A stretch of DNA of 64,000 bases from JAGVSR01 sp963742405 (GCA_963742405.1 CAVUMB010000003.1:1-64000), one strand, 5' to 3'. Counted from the stretch's first letter, positions 45,862 through 55,527 are shown. Program-made: numbers and translations. The notes: a model not told the origin generated them from the letters alone.

Positions 45862-46092
45862 ATGTCTTACTCGTACGTCATCGAAGTCGGCGATGATCAG
45901 GTCGGTCTTGTTTTGCGCGATGCAGGCGAAAGCGATTATCAGTTCCATGCTGCTCATTCGGCATACCGAACGCTGGACGGACGCAGGTACACCAGTGCGG
46001 CGCAGGCAGAAAAAGCTGCCCGGGCGCACCGTGCTCAAATTCTGGCGAAAAGGGGCAGTTCGCAGCGAACTCAGGGTCACGTCGAGCTATGA
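45862..46092 (+). CDS. Small conserved-looking hypothetical protein
   Basis: 76 residues from ATG 45862, preceded by GAGGATAAC. Begins SYSYVIEVGDDQVGLVLRDA and includes a compact SAYRTLDGRRYTSAAQAEKA helix, ending in a basic tail. It looks like a small folded protein but I do not recognise a family. Convergent with the YeeE/YedE pair to its right, 14 bp apart. Confidence 0.6.
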   Translation: MSYSYVIEVGDDQVGLVLRDAGESDYQFHAAHSAYRTLDGRRYTSAAQAEKAARAHRAQILAKRGSSQRTQGHVEL

Positions 46093-46106
46093 TTGGGGTC
46101 GCGCCT

Positions 46107-46523
46107 TCAGACCTTCACGGTCGTAATGATTGATGCGGCGATAACGCCGGCAAGCATTGCCGGTAGGAAAACGAGAATTCCCGGTGCGGCGAGCGCAAGC
46201 GAAGTGATCGCAGGACCGGGACAGAGTCCGCCGAGACCCCAGCCAACACCGAAGATGGCTGCACCGGTGATCAGGCGTACATCGATTGGCGCGCGCGGCG
46301 GATCGGTGAAAACCGGCTCCAGGAGCGGTGCTGCGCGTCGGCGCACGAGCCAATATCCCGGCGCCGTGACCGCGATGGCGCCGACCATTACAAAGGCCAG
46401 GCTTGGATCCCACGTGCCGGTGAGATCGAGGAAGTTCAAAATCTTGGCGGGGTTTGTCATGCCGGAAACGATGAGTCCTACGCCAAACATGAGGCCAAAG
46501 ATGAAATTGAGTGCGTGCCTCAT
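46107..46523 (-). CDS. YeeE/YedE-type sulfur transporter subunit (second half)
   Basis: 138 residues, four hydrophobic helices. NFIFGLMFGVGLIVSGMTNP is the typical N-terminus of the DUF6691/YeeE-like half, and GVGWGLGGLCPGPAITSLAL carries the conserved cysteine. The pair of half-size proteins makes one YeeE/YedE thiosulfate-type channel with Cys residues that bind sulfur. It starts 1 bp after the stop of its partner at 46525-46959, so the two are cotranscribed. Confidence 0.9.
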   Translation of the reverse strand: MRHALNFIFGLMFGVGLIVSGMTNPAKILNFLDLTGTWDPSLAFVMVGAIAVTAPGYWLVRRRAAPLLEPVFTDPPRAPIDVRLITGAAIFGVGWGLGGLCPGPAITSLALAAPGILVFLPAMLAGVIAASIITTVKV

Positions 46524-46524
46524 G

Positions 46525-46959
46525 TCAGATCCCCATCACATGGCGGGTTAAGTAGACCGTGGCGATGGCGGTCGCCATGAAGGTCAATGTTGCGACCCAC
46601 GACCGGGGCGAAAAGCGCGACAGGCCGCAGATTCCATGGCCGCTCGTACAGCCATTTCCAATCGTGGCCCCGAAACCGACGAGAAGGCCGGCAAGTCCCA
46701 GCAGAGGCAGATTGCCGGATATCGTTTGCACGATCTGCGTCCCGGTCGTGAACTGCCAGAAGACGGGGGCCGCGGTGAGACCAATCAGAAAGGCCAAAGC
46801 CTGCAGAGACCGCGAGGTTGAGCTAGGACGCATTGCGCGGCGTAGTATTCCGGTGATGCCAGCCATTTGGCCGTCGAACAAATACAATCCAACGGCCGAC
46901 ACTCCGATGATTGCTCCGCCCAACAGCGCGTTGAGCGGCGTAAAGTCTGTCGCCAACAT
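46525..46959 (-). CDS. YeeE/YedE-type sulfur transporter subunit (first half)
   Basis: 144 residues with GGAGAA before ATG 46959. LNALLGGAIIGVSAVGLYLF and FDGQMAGITGILRRAM open it, and GFGATIGNGCTSGHGICGLS carries the two conserved cysteines. In related pairs these line a path for thiosulfate or persulfide. The usual neighbours (a beta-lactamase-like sulfur dioxygenase, an ArsR-type or rhodanese gene) are not present here, so the pair stands alone with its partner downstream. Confidence 0.9.
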   Translation of the reverse strand: MLATDFTPLNALLGGAIIGVSAVGLYLFDGQMAGITGILRRAMRPSSTSRSLQALAFLIGLTAAPVFWQFTTGTQIVQTISGNLPLLGLAGLLVGFGATIGNGCTSGHGICGLSRFSPRSWVATLTFMATAIATVYLTRHVMGI

Positions 46960-47172
46960 TGGAGTTCTCCAAACAACAACACTCGCCGCGATATAGCGCG
47001 GAGGTTGGCGTGATCATAACACAACATCTGATCGTGCCCGGTTGACACCCCTGATGTCGAGTTAGGACGCGATCGCAATGCGGCCATTTCCATGGCGCAC
47101 AACGGAACGGATCTCCAGTTGGCGAATTCCACTGCGGGGGCGCGACGTCTCCTGGCTACTGTAAGGTGAGTG

Positions 47173-47547
47173 ATGACGCGCGTTCTTGTTGTCGAAGACG
47201 AACAGCTGATTGCGCATTCCATTGCCGACATTCTAACGGAAGGCGGTTACGAGATCGCTGGCATCGCAGCTTCGGCGGACCAGGTCATCCAGCTTCTCGG
47301 CCAAGAACGCTGTGACTTGGCGGTTGTCGACGCCAACTTGGCGGGGTCGAGTAGCGTGCCGGTGGCCACAGCGCTGGGCAGCCGTGCCATTCCGTATGTG
47401 GTCGTGTCGGGTTATTCGCGGCGTGAATTGCAACTGCCGCTACTCAGCGCGCCGTTTGTGCCCAAGCCTATCAATGGGCGCGATCTTCTCGATGCGCTGA
47501 GCGCATTGCGTGAGGTTATTAGGGTCAGCGACCGCACCGGCGGCTGA
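47173..47547 (+). CDS. Receiver-only response regulator
   Basis: 124 residues from ATG 47173 (GTG 47170 is an alternative). TRVLVVEDEQLIAHSIADIL gives the acidic pocket, LAVVDANLAG the phospho-Asp, PYVVVSGYSRREL the switch and FVPKPINGRDLLDALSAL the conserved Lys and last helix. There is no output domain. Such single-domain receivers are frequent in Hyphomicrobiales near HWE kinases. The intergenic region on its left is shared with the YeeE/YedE pair. Confidence 0.9.
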   Translation: MTRVLVVEDEQLIAHSIADILTEGGYEIAGIAASADQVIQLLGQERCDLAVVDANLAGSSSVPVATALGSRAIPYVVVSGYSRRELQLPLLSAPFVPKPINGRDLLDALSALREVIRVSDRTGG

Positions 47548-47556
47548 AGCTGTTTG

Positions 47557-48009
47557 TCACGGTTTCGCAGTCGGCGGTCGAATAGAGGCGCGAAGTGCTT
47601 CTAGTTTCAACTCTGCCGCTGCTTCGAGATCGGGGCGCAGAATCACGCTTTCCTGTTCGTTCGGGTCAGTGCGGGCAATCACGGCGGTGGTGGGTTTGTC
47701 GCTTAAGTTGACCGGTAGGTGGGGAACACCCGCAGGAATATAGACGAGGTCACCTTTGCGGGTATGGATGTGATGTTCGAGATGGTCGCCGTAGAGCGTG
47801 ATCGCTTCGCCGTCGAGAACGTAAATGGCGGTTTCATGATTTTCGTGAAGATGTGCTTTGGCGCGGCCACCCGGTGGAACTGTGAGAAGATGCATACAAA
47901 TGGCACGCGATCCGACAGTTTCGGCGGCGATGCCACAGAAGTAAGTTAGTCCCTGTTTTCCAGCATAGGTTGTGTTGGCGCGGACCACTTGGCAGATTTG
48001 ATCTTGCAT
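47557..48009 (-). CDS. Cupin-domain protein
   Basis: 150 residues. The double-stranded beta-helix motif is clear: PPGGRAKAHLHENHETAIYV (metal-type His residues) followed by GEAITLYGDHLEHHIHTRKG and DLVYIPAGVPHLPVNLSD. Three His and one Glu in the usual places suggest a bound metal. Cupins of this size are sugar-binding, dioxygenase-like or regulatory; no substrate can be named. It converges with the receiver gene, 10 bp apart. Confidence 0.87.
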   Translation of the reverse strand: MQDQICQVVRANTTYAGKQGLTYFCGIAAETVGSRAICMHLLTVPPGGRAKAHLHENHETAIYVLDGEAITLYGDHLEHHIHTRKGDLVYIPAGVPHLPVNLSDKPTTAVIARTDPNEQESVILRPDLEAAAELKLEALRASIRPPTAKP

Positions 48010-48112
48010 CGGTGCTACTGTGCTCCTTTGGCCGGGTGGCGTTGCACGGCCTGCTTTGCCGATGAGCTACCGAAGCTTATATAGGGATGCGGATCTCTCG
48101 ATGGAGCTGCTG

Positions 48113-48601
48113 ATGCCAACAATTTTTCGCATGCTATCCGTCCCGGTTTTGTCACTGGTTGTGATGATGCCAGCGAAGGCGCAACAGGCGCCATCTGCCG
48201 CGCCTCCCGCAGCCGATTCTTCGACCGCCGATGCGCCGGCAGATCCGGCTGTTGATAAGGCGGTGAAGGATGCGGATGCAGCCCTCGACGAGGCGAAAAG
48301 GGCTACTATCGAAGCAATGGAAAAGGCGCGCGAAGCGTTCAAAAAGGCCATGGCGGCGGCGAAGGTAAGCGCGGGTCCGGCGATAGATAAAGCAAAGGAA
48401 GCCGCGGTCGATGCGCTTGAGAAGGCCAAACAAGCGACGAGCGAGGTTCTCGATAAAGCCAAGCAGGCCACCGAAGATGCTCTGGATGCCGCGGGAGCCG
48501 ATGACAAAGGCGCTTCTGCACCGGACGGGGCACCATCCGATCCGGCGCCAAAGGTCGAACCGACTCAGCCGAGTGAACCGAATTCGCCCAGAGAACTTTA
48601 G
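48113..48601 (+). CDS. Secreted Ala/Lys-rich coiled-coil protein
   Basis: ATG 48113 has GGAG 5 bp before it and opens a signal peptide (PTIFRMLSVPVLSLVVMMPA, cut near AKA). The mature part is an acidic Ala/Pro linker, then a helical region (about residues 55-120) of repeated EKAKQAT and DKAKEAA units predicted to form a coiled coil, and an acidic Pro-rich tail. It resembles apolipoprotein- or LEA-like periplasmic proteins. Function unknown; possibly envelope or desiccation protection. Confidence 0.75.
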   Translation: MPTIFRMLSVPVLSLVVMMPAKAQQAPSAAPPAADSSTADAPADPAVDKAVKDADAALDEAKRATIEAMEKAREAFKKAMAAAKVSAGPAIDKAKEAAVDALEKAKQATSEVLDKAKQATEDALDAAGADDKGASAPDGAPSDPAPKVEPTQPSEPNSPREL

Positions 48602-48626
48602 CCGTCGCCGTTCCTGTTGTCGGCTG

Positions 48627-49304
48627 TTACTTGCCTTCCCAGTCGGTGCGGACTTCGTCGCACTTGGCGGTGACGAAATCGTTCATGTCATCGACCACCA
48701 TGGAACCCAACACATTGACCGTGTTGTCGGTGGCTGTGGCCGTCCACATTAGGCCTTTGACAATGGTCGGGCCGTCAACTTTGCCCCAGTTCAGCACCGC
48801 TTGCGTCGCCTTGCCTTTTTCAAACGTAACTTCCGGCGTGAGTTCGGCTGTGATGTTGGAGGGGGCTTCGCCCTTTTTATCGTGCTCAATGCTGCAGGCG
48901 ACCGTGTGAGGAGCGAACTTGACGACTTTTTTGTCGCTGCCTAGCGCTTCGGCAAGTACCGCGCGATCTGCCTTGAGATCAGTCGTGCAGATGACGCGAC
49001 CATAGGGCCACGACACCTTGGCTTTGGCGACGATCTTTTCCAGCTGCGTCTTGCGAAAGCTCTTTTTTACGGCGCAGGCCACGTTCTGGCCGTTGGCTGG
49101 GTTGCGAAAGGCAGCACACATCGCCGCCTTGCAGGCACGACGACCTTCTCGCTCGGCCTCTTCCTCCGGGGTCAGGTCGACCTTTACGGAAGATAGTGTC
49201 GCACGCTCCGCAGGAGCAGGGGCGGTGGCTGGTTCGGCGGCGTTTGCGCCGGCTGAGCAACCGAGCGTGAGGGCGGTTGCAAAGGCTATTGATTTCAGCA
49301 TCAT
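48627..49304 (-). CDS. Secreted hypothetical protein with conserved cysteines
   Basis: 225 residues: signal peptide (MMLKSIAFATALTLGCSAGA, cut after ANA), a low-complexity Ala/Pro linker and a globular part with cysteines at ACKAAMCAAF, VACAVKKS, VICTTD, VACSIEHD and AKCDEVR, enough for two or three disulfides. The C-terminal half alternates short strands. I recognise it as a type common in Hyphomicrobiales without a named function. It is divergent from the Hsp20 gene. Confidence 0.75.
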   Translation of the reverse strand: MMLKSIAFATALTLGCSAGANAAEPATAPAPAERATLSSVKVDLTPEEEAEREGRRACKAAMCAAFRNPANGQNVACAVKKSFRKTQLEKIVAKAKVSWPYGRVICTTDLKADRAVLAEALGSDKKVVKFAPHTVACSIEHDKKGEAPSNITAELTPEVTFEKGKATQAVLNWGKVDGPTIVKGLMWTATATDNTVNVLGSMVVDDMNDFVTAKCDEVRTDWEGK

Positions 49305-49399
49305 AAGGCCATCCTTGGCAATTGTTCTGGTGTCACTATATGGCGAGTGTCACGGAACTGAGGCGCTTTCGTTAAGCTTCTGTTAGCCCGCTTGCAGGG

Positions 49400-49507
49400 C
49401 CTTAATCGCGATCCCATATCCGGATAGAAAGAAAAAGCTCCAGGTGGCGCTTCATATTTGGAGGCTGCCAGGACGGACGGTCGCTTCTTGCAAAGGACCA
49501 GACAAAG
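49400..49507 (+). promoter_or_regulatory. Candidate ROSE-like RNA thermometer, hsp20 5' UTR
   Basis: Just before the hsp20 ATG the sequence reads TCGCTTCTTGCAAAGGACC. TCGCT fits the U-Y-G-C-U element of rhizobial ROSE thermometers, placed before the AAGGA ribosome site, and TTCTT can pair with AAGGA over a GCA loop. ROSE elements mask the Shine-Dalgarno until heat melts it and are typical of Hyphomicrobiales hsp20 genes. The whole fold was not computed. Confidence 0.4.
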
Positions 49508-49945
49508 ATGACCAGAATGACGATGCTTTCGAACCCGCTGCTGTTGGGGTTTGAAGAGATCGAACGCATGATTGAACGGGCCGGGAAATCGGCTGGCGGC
49601 GGATACCCGCCGTACAATATCGAGCGTTTGGCCAGTGACGCGCTGCGGCCTGAGGTTTTGCGCATCACACTCGCTGTGGCGGGATTTGTGCGCGAGGATC
49701 TCGACGTGACGCTTGAGGACAAACAATTAATCGTTCGCGGCAACGCCCAGGACGACAAGGATCGCGACTATCTTTATCGCGGCATCGCCGCCCGCCAGTT
49801 CAGCAAAACGTTTTTGCTGGCTGATGGCATCGAAGTCCGGGCGGCCGATCTCCAGAATGGTCTGCTTTCTATCGATCTTGTTCGGCACGAGCCGGAGAGA
49901 TTTGTCAGAAAGATTGAGATCGGAGCTGAGAAAAAGGCACGGTAG
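49508..49945 (+). CDS. Small heat-shock protein, Hsp20 family
   Basis: 145 residues. The N-terminal part is short, and PPYNIERLASDALRPEVLRI and LAVAGFVREDLDVTLEDKQL begin the alpha-crystallin domain. VRGNAQDDKDRDYLYRGIAA, the ARQFSKTFLLADGIEVRAAD strand and LQNGLLSIDLVRHEPERF complete it. It is an ATP-independent holdase. The next gene, a DUF1150 protein, is the usual partner of hsp20 in this order. A ROSE-like leader may control it. Confidence 0.93.
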   Translation: MTRMTMLSNPLLLGFEEIERMIERAGKSAGGGYPPYNIERLASDALRPEVLRITLAVAGFVREDLDVTLEDKQLIVRGNAQDDKDRDYLYRGIAARQFSKTFLLADGIEVRAADLQNGLLSIDLVRHEPERFVRKIEIGAEKKAR

Positions 49946-50101
49946 GTGCCGAGCCGCTACAGCCAAGCCGTTTGAATCGTAGGACGATCAACGAACTCTG
50001 GCGTGGACTTTCAGCGCGCTTCGCGGGTTTTACCCGTGAGTGCTGTAGCTCGCGCCTTCACGTGACGTCCTGCCAGCTCTCCTCGAGGAGGATTGTGCGT
50101 C

Positions 50102-50408
50102 ATGAATAGCAACGCTACCGAAAAGAAAACTAAGTCGCGTTCGTCGCGACCATCCGCGACGGCTGCCCCCCCGGCCATGAGCGAAATCGAACTTGCTCGG
50201 CTGGGTGGTGGTCAAGTTGCCTACATCAAGGTTCTCAGTGTGGATGAGGCACGGCAAATGTTTCCCGCGATCGAAGGGTTGCCGGCGGGCGTCAGGCTGT
50301 TTGCTTTGCACGCAGCTGACGGGAACTCCGATTGCGCTGACGGATTCGCGTCAGGCCGCTCTTAGTCACGCGATGGATGGAGAGTTGGCGATCGCCAGCG
50401 TCCATTAA
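50102..50408 (+). CDS. DUF1150 protein (one-base frameshift)
   Basis: ATG 50102 follows GAGGAGGA. After a basic leader the protein reads MSEIELARLGGGQVAYIKVL and PAGVRLFALHAADG, clear DUF1150. At about 50318-50325 (GACGGGAACTCC) one extra base moves the frame; the family's normal end TPIALTDSRQAALSHAMDGE is in the next frame and stops at 50408. Repaired length is about 101 residues. DUF1150 is a small Hyphomicrobiales protein of unknown function, regularly downstream of hsp20. Confidence 0.82.
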
Positions 50409-50425
50409 AATTGGAAATGTGCGCG

Positions 50426-50460
50426 AAGAACCTCGGCTTTGAGCCGGGGTTCTTTGTTTT
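50426..50460 (+). terminator. Intrinsic terminator
   Basis: AAGAACCTCGGCT (50426-50438) pairs with AGCCGGGGTTCTT (50442-50454) over a TTG loop, one T-G pair, followed by TGTTTT. It ends the hsp20-DUF1150 transcription unit. Confidence 0.85.
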
Positions 50461-50487
50461 CTGCTGACCTTCGCGGCGCTAAGGGCA

Positions 50488-51471
50488 CTAACCCCGGTAG
50501 TGGGCGTACTGCCCTTTCGGCTTGAAGCGCTCCAAGTAGCCCGGCACGACCGATGCCACGGAATGCGGTTCGAGTATGCCAAGACCCGCTAGCGTGCGGC
50601 CATCGTCCATCGCGCTTTTGCTGACGACGTTATCGCGCTGAAGCAGCCGGATTTGGTCAAGAGTGACGGGGCGGAGCGCGTTAGGAAGCGGTGATGTGGC
50701 GATTGCCTGCAGCTTCGCCGCCCAAAATGGTAGCGGCAGGTAAAAGCGATTGCGGCCGGCGTATTGCAGCGTGCGATCAAGCAATTCGCGAAAGGTCAGT
50801 ATTTCCGGACCGCCGAGCTCATACGTGGCTCCCGCTTTGGCCTTGCCATCCAAGGCTGCGTTCACTGCGGCAGCGACGTCGCCAACGTAGACCGGCTGGA
50901 ACTTTGTCTGTCCGCCGCCGATCAACGGTAGGAACGGCGACATCTGGGCCATGGCAGCGAAGCGGTTGAAGAATTCGTCCTCGGGGCCGAACACGATCGA
51001 GGGCCGCAGAATAACAGCGCTTGGAAATTCCTCGAGTACGGCGCGTTCGCCCTCGGCTTTCGATCGTGCATAATTCGAGTTCGACTGAGCATCGGCGCCA
51101 ATGGCAGAAATATGAATGAACTGTCTCGCACCTGCCGCCTTGGCGGCCTTGGCCGCAACGCGAGCTCCTTCGTCGTGGATGCTGTCGAAAGTTTGCTTGC
51201 CGGTGGAGGCCAGTACCCCGACGGCGTTGATGACAACGTCCGCGCCCTGGACCGCTTCAGTGACCGACGATGGGTAACGCAAGTTCGCCTGCACGGCGTG
51301 GATCTGGCCGACGGCGCCCATCGGCTGCAGATAGCCCGCCAGGTCCGGCCGGCGGGTCGCTGACCGAACCCGCCAACCGTTGCGAGCAAGGGCACGCACT
51401 ATGTGACGCCCGACAAAGCCGGAGCCTCCGAAAATGGTAACGAGACCGGTTCCGCTCGAGGTCTGAGCCAT
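50488..51471 (-). CDS. NDUFA9-like / atypical SDR NAD(P)-binding protein
   Basis: 327 residues. TIFGGSGFVGRHIVRALARN is the Rossmann start (GGxGFxG). DVVINAVGVL, FIHISAIGADAQSNSNYARSK (serine and the Y-x-x-x-K pair) and SAVILRPSIVFGPEDEFFNR follow. The overall pattern fits the NDUFA9/complex I assembly-like SDR group, in which the fold binds NADPH structurally, and members next to uppP-fzlA or rnd are common in the order. Ends RFKPKGQYAHYRG. A full-length intact gene. Confidence 0.9.
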   Translation of the reverse strand: MAQTSSGTGLVTIFGGSGFVGRHIVRALARNGWRVRSATRRPDLAGYLQPMGAVGQIHAVQANLRYPSSVTEAVQGADVVINAVGVLASTGKQTFDSIHDEGARVAAKAAKAAGARQFIHISAIGADAQSNSNYARSKAEGERAVLEEFPSAVILRPSIVFGPEDEFFNRFAAMAQMSPFLPLIGGGQTKFQPVYVGDVAAAVNAALDGKAKAGATYELGGPEILTFRELLDRTLQYAGRNRFYLPLPFWAAKLQAIATSPLPNALRPVTLDQIRLLQRDNVVSKSAMDDGRTLAGLGILEPHSVASVVPGYLERFKPKGQYAHYRG

Positions 51472-51602
51472 GGTCGTTGCCTGCCTTTATGGTTGCCGCC
51501 ACTGCCATCTTGTTCTGTTGGCGACGTCGCTGTTTAGTCGCCGTGGGCGCAATTGACAACGTGACCCGCTGCCACTAAACCGCGTGGCTCACGCCGAATG
51601 TT

Positions 51603-51687
<85 letters not shown>

Positions 51688-51818
51688 TCTTCTTGCGAGT
51701 TCGCCGCCGTGTGAGACTGCGTTCGACGCGCCGTCGATCGCTGACTCTAGAACTACGGCGCACATTGGGTTCGGATCGGCAGCTGGCTGGCCGACAAACG
51801 ACCATAGGAACACACCGC

Positions 51819-52444
51819 ATGACCGCTCCCGTCGTCAAATTGCATTTGGGCGATCTTGCCGGCGGACGTGGGGTTCGGCACGTCAGTTGCGATCGACACC
51901 GAAACGATGGGGCTCAAGCCGCATCGCGATCGGTTCTGTGTGGTGCAGCTGTCGGCGGGTGACGGAACGGCGCATATCGTTCAGATTCTGAAAGATGGGC
52001 CTGAACCGGTGCGGTCTGAAGGCGCTGCTCAGCGATGAACAGGTTTTGAAGATTTTTCACTTTGCGCGGTTCGATCTGGCCGCCCTGTTCAATGCGCTAG
52101 GCGTGATGACCGACGCCCGTCTATTGCACGAAGATCGCGTCGAAGCTGTCGCGCACTTACACGGATCGGCACGGGCTCAAGGAGCTTGGCGCACGAGATT
52201 CTGGGGTTGGAGCTGTCGAAGCATCAGCAAAGCTCGGATTGGGGCGCGGCGGAGCTGACGCAGCAGCAGCTGGCTTACGCGGCGCATGACGTGCTGCATC
52301 TGCATGCCATCAAGGATCAACTCGACGCGATGCTGGCGCGCGAGGGGCGGACGGATTACGCGCAGGCTGCGTTCACGTTTTCTGCCGATTCGGGCGCGGC
52401 TCGATCTGGCGGGCTTTGCGGAGGACGATATCTTTGCGCATTAG
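51819..52444 (+). CDS. rnd: Ribonuclease D (frameshifted several times)
   Basis: Joining frames gives a short alphaproteobacterial RNase D of about 205 residues. The N-terminus LKLHLGDL-like start leads to TSVAIDTETMGLKPHRDRFC (Asp-Glu of motif Exo I), then VLKIFHFARFDLAALFNALG (Exo II Asp), GLELSKHQQSSDWGAAELTQ and LAYAAHDVLHLHAIKDQLDA (Exo III Tyr/Asp). The end LPIRARLDLAGFAEDDIFAH stops at 52444. At least four frame changes (near 51870, 52010, 52150-52190 and 52380) break it in 620 bp. RNase D trims tRNA 3' ends. Density of indels suggests read error rather than gradual decay. Confidence 0.75.
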
Positions 52445-52614
52445 CTTAGCTGAACTACAAGCTAGCTCGCGATACCGTTGTTTCGTTTACTTATCAGGTG
52501 TATGCGCGGTATGCCGCGGGTGTGTAGCTTGAGCATAGTCCCAATCTCACCCAAATTGACGGCGAGTGTGCATCGCAGCACTTGCCACCTCAGTTGCCGG
52601 ACCGTTCCATCTCC

Positions 52615-54759
52615 ATGGTGATGACCTTCGAGGCCGCCCACACTCCAGGTCCCCGACGGGGGGCCCGGCCGCGTTCGACCGGCGCCGGGATCGTGCTGGT
52701 GACCGACCGCAGCGACAGGTTTCTAAAGGCACGGCGCCATACGCAATTGGTCAAGATCCTGCGGCTGGCGTTGCCGACCGTGGGTGTTGCGATGTGCGTC
52801 GGTTTTGTCGGCGCGCTGATGGGTTCCGGCGGCTACGGAAGCGCATTGCCCGACATTCCGCTACCCAGGATCACGTCGCAAGACTTGTCGATGCAGAACC
52901 CGAATTATGACGGTGTCACGGAAGATGGTGGCACGTACCGCGTGGCGGCGGAGCGCGCCCGGCAAGATTTCAAAGCGACCGATATCATCGAACTGGAAGG
53001 CATCAGCGGCGATTTTGTTGGCAAGGACAAGTCAGCAACGAAGCTCTCAGCGACCCGCGGCACCTTTAACCATAAGGAAAACGTGCTCGTCCTGCGGGAG
53101 AAGATCGAGATTCGGGCGTGATAACGGTTTTACGGCCGACCTCACCAGCGCAGTCGTACGTACACGTGAAAACCGCATCAATAGCGATGATCCCGTGCGG
53201 GTCGGATTTCCCGCGGGAGCGGTGACCGCGAAGCGGCTGGAGATTCGTCAGAAGTTGCGCGAAGTGACATTCGTCGAAGACGTCGCGGCGCGGCTGGTGC
53301 CGCCGGTCAAGAAACAGAACGACGCCGCGAGCGCCGCAGCACCGCCGGCCACTGGATCGCCAACGCTGCTGGGCAGTTCAAACGGACCGGTCGATATCAC
53401 GGCCGCTCGTCTCGACATTCAGGATACGGACAAGCACGCCATTTTTACCGGCAATGTGCGCGCGGCTCAGGCCGGTGCCACACTGGAAACACCGGAAATG
53501 ACGGTTTTCTACGAGGGCGGCTCAGCCTTGCCGGGTGCAGCAGACGCAAACGCAGGCAGCGCTGGCCGACTGACGCGGATTGCTGCGAAAGGTCCATTTG
53601 TGATGACGCGCGACAATGGAGATCGCGTGACCGGCAATGCTGCAATGTTTGACGCCGTTGCTGAAACAGCGGTGCTCGACGGTGAGATCATTATGACTTC
53701 GGTGCCTAACCGGCGCGTCACGGCCGATCGCGTGGAACTGGATCAACGCGCCGACGGTGCGGTGCTCACAGGACAGGTGTCCTCGTCAACGGCGACACCG
53801 TTCTCAAGGGTCGCCGGCTCACAATCGATAGGTCAGCCGGCCGTTCGTCGCTGACCTCGCCACCGATGGCCGGTAGCGGCCCCGGTCGTATCAGCGCGCG
53901 CTTCGTGCAGAAGCCAGGGCCCGGCAAATCAGCGTCCGTGCCCGCGCCGCAGGCGGCCAGCGAAGGATTGATTGCAAACTTCAAGACGTCGCCGGGAGCG
54001 CCGCTTGATGTCGATGCCGATTCGCTCGATGTCGACGACAACGCCAAATTGGCGACTTTTCGCGGTGATGTCGTGACCAGGCAGGGCGAAGTTACGATGC
54101 GATCGGCGGAGATCCGCGCGACCTATACGGGATCGGCCCGGCTGGCTGACACGGGCGGGGGAGCGACCGCGGGATCGACCGGTGAAAGTCAACTCAGCCG
54201 TATTGATGCGACGGGGGGCGTTGTCGTCACAACGGGCGATGAGCGCAAAGTGACTGGAGACACGGCACGTTACGAAGCGAAGACAAGCCATATCGTCGTG
54301 TCGGGGAATGTTGAGCTGTCGCAACAGGGGACGGTCGTGCGCGGCAATCGTCTGTCGATCGACATAACGACCGGCAAGGCCACCATCGATACGACGGCAG
54401 CGAAGGCAGTTGGCAAGCCAAGCGAGGGCTGGTCGAGCGAAGTCCAGGGACGCTCGACCGGTGGGCGGCCGAGCGCTATCTTCTTCCCCGACGAACTGCG
54501 CAAAGCCCAGGCTGGCTCGGGGCAAAAAACGAAGAAGGCCAAGCCGACCGCCGATGCCGAGGTTCCGTCCGGAGCGACCGATGGCTGGAGCTCGGAAACG
54601 GTTCCCTCTAGCCGAAGCGCTAATGCCTCAATCCTGCAGGATTCGATTTTTGTGAAGATCACTTCGCTGACAGGGCTGCTAAGGCCGCAAGGCCGCAATC
54701 GCGGGAATGGCGCAGACGGCGCCAGCTTTTCGGATGCGCCAAGCTTATGCGCGGCATGA
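52615..54759 (+). CDS. lptC: LptC-LptA-LptA fusion, LPS transport bridge (two frameshifts)
   Basis: ATG 52615 begins a cytosolic leader and one helix (KILRLALPTVGVAMCVGFVG). An LptC domain follows (DFKATDIIELEGISGDFVGK, ATRGTFNHKENVLVLREKIE), continuing after a frameshift near 53116 with NGFTADLTSAVVRTRENRIN. Without a stop the same frame runs into an OstA/LptA domain (VDITAARLDIQDTDKHAIFT, GNVRAAQAGATLETPEMTVF). A second frameshift near 53785 leads to a second LptA domain (PLDVDADSLDVDDNAKLATF, TLSQQGTVVRGNRLSIDITT-like block). A Lys/Pro-rich tail ends at 54759. These proteins form the periplasmic bridge carrying LPS from LptB2FG. LptC and LptA are normally separate. Confidence 0.75.
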
Positions 54760-55527
54760 CACGGAAGCAGAAAGCGTCGATCCTTCGATCGGCGGAGACG
54801 GCTGGCTGACCATCGTCGATGTCAAAAAGGCCTATCGGAAGCGGCAGGTCGTCAAGGGCGTCAGCTTGGCGGTCGGGCGCGGAGAGTCGGTCGGACTTCT
54901 CGGACCGAACGGCGCCGGTAAGACGACCGTATTCTATATGATCACCGGGTTGGTTCCTGCCGATGCTGGCCGCATCACCATCGACGGCCGGGACGTAACA
55001 CGGCTGCCAATGTACCGCCGTGCCCGGTTGGGTATCGGATATTTGCCGCAGGAAGCCTCGATCTTCCGGGGGCTCTCGGTCGAAGACAACATCATGGCGG
55101 TTCTTGAACTCGTCGAGCCCGATAAACGCGCGCGCAAGGAACAGCTGGATAGCTTGCTTGGAGGAGTTCCGCATCACGCGGCTGCGCAAGTCGCCGTCGA
55201 TTGCGCTTGTCAGGCGGCGAACGGCGGCGTTGTGAGATTGCTCGCGCTCTGGCCTCTCGGCCGTCGTTCATTCTCCTTGATGAGCCGTTCGCCGGCATCG
55301 ATCCCATCGCTGTCGGCGATATCCAGGAGCTGGTCCGTCACCTGACCGACCGTGGCATCGGGGTCCTGATCACGGATCACAACGTCCGCGAGACACTGAG
55401 CCTTATCGACAGGGCCTACATCATCTACGATGGTCAGGTTCTGACGCATGGTAAGCCTTCGGAAATCATAGAGAATGAAGACGTCCGCAAAGTGTATCTG
55501 GGAGATATGTTCGTTAACGGGCGTTGA
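54734..55527 (+). CDS. lptB: LPS export ABC transporter ATPase LptB (frameshifted)
   Basis: Walker A GLLGPNGAGKTTVFYMITGL, Q-loop GYLPQEASIFRGLSVEDNIM, signature LSGGERRRCEIARALASRPS, Walker B FILLDEPFAGIDPIAVGDIQ and H-loop DHNVRETLSLIDRAYIIYDG are all present. Between the Q-loop part (frame to about 55150) and the signature (from about 55205) at least one and probably two indels shift the frame. The N-terminal leader (RHDTEAESVDPSIGGDGWLT) precedes LTIVDVKKAYRKRQVVKGVS. LptB powers LPS extraction and is essential in Gram-negatives, so the shifts are probably read errors. Confidence 0.85.
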
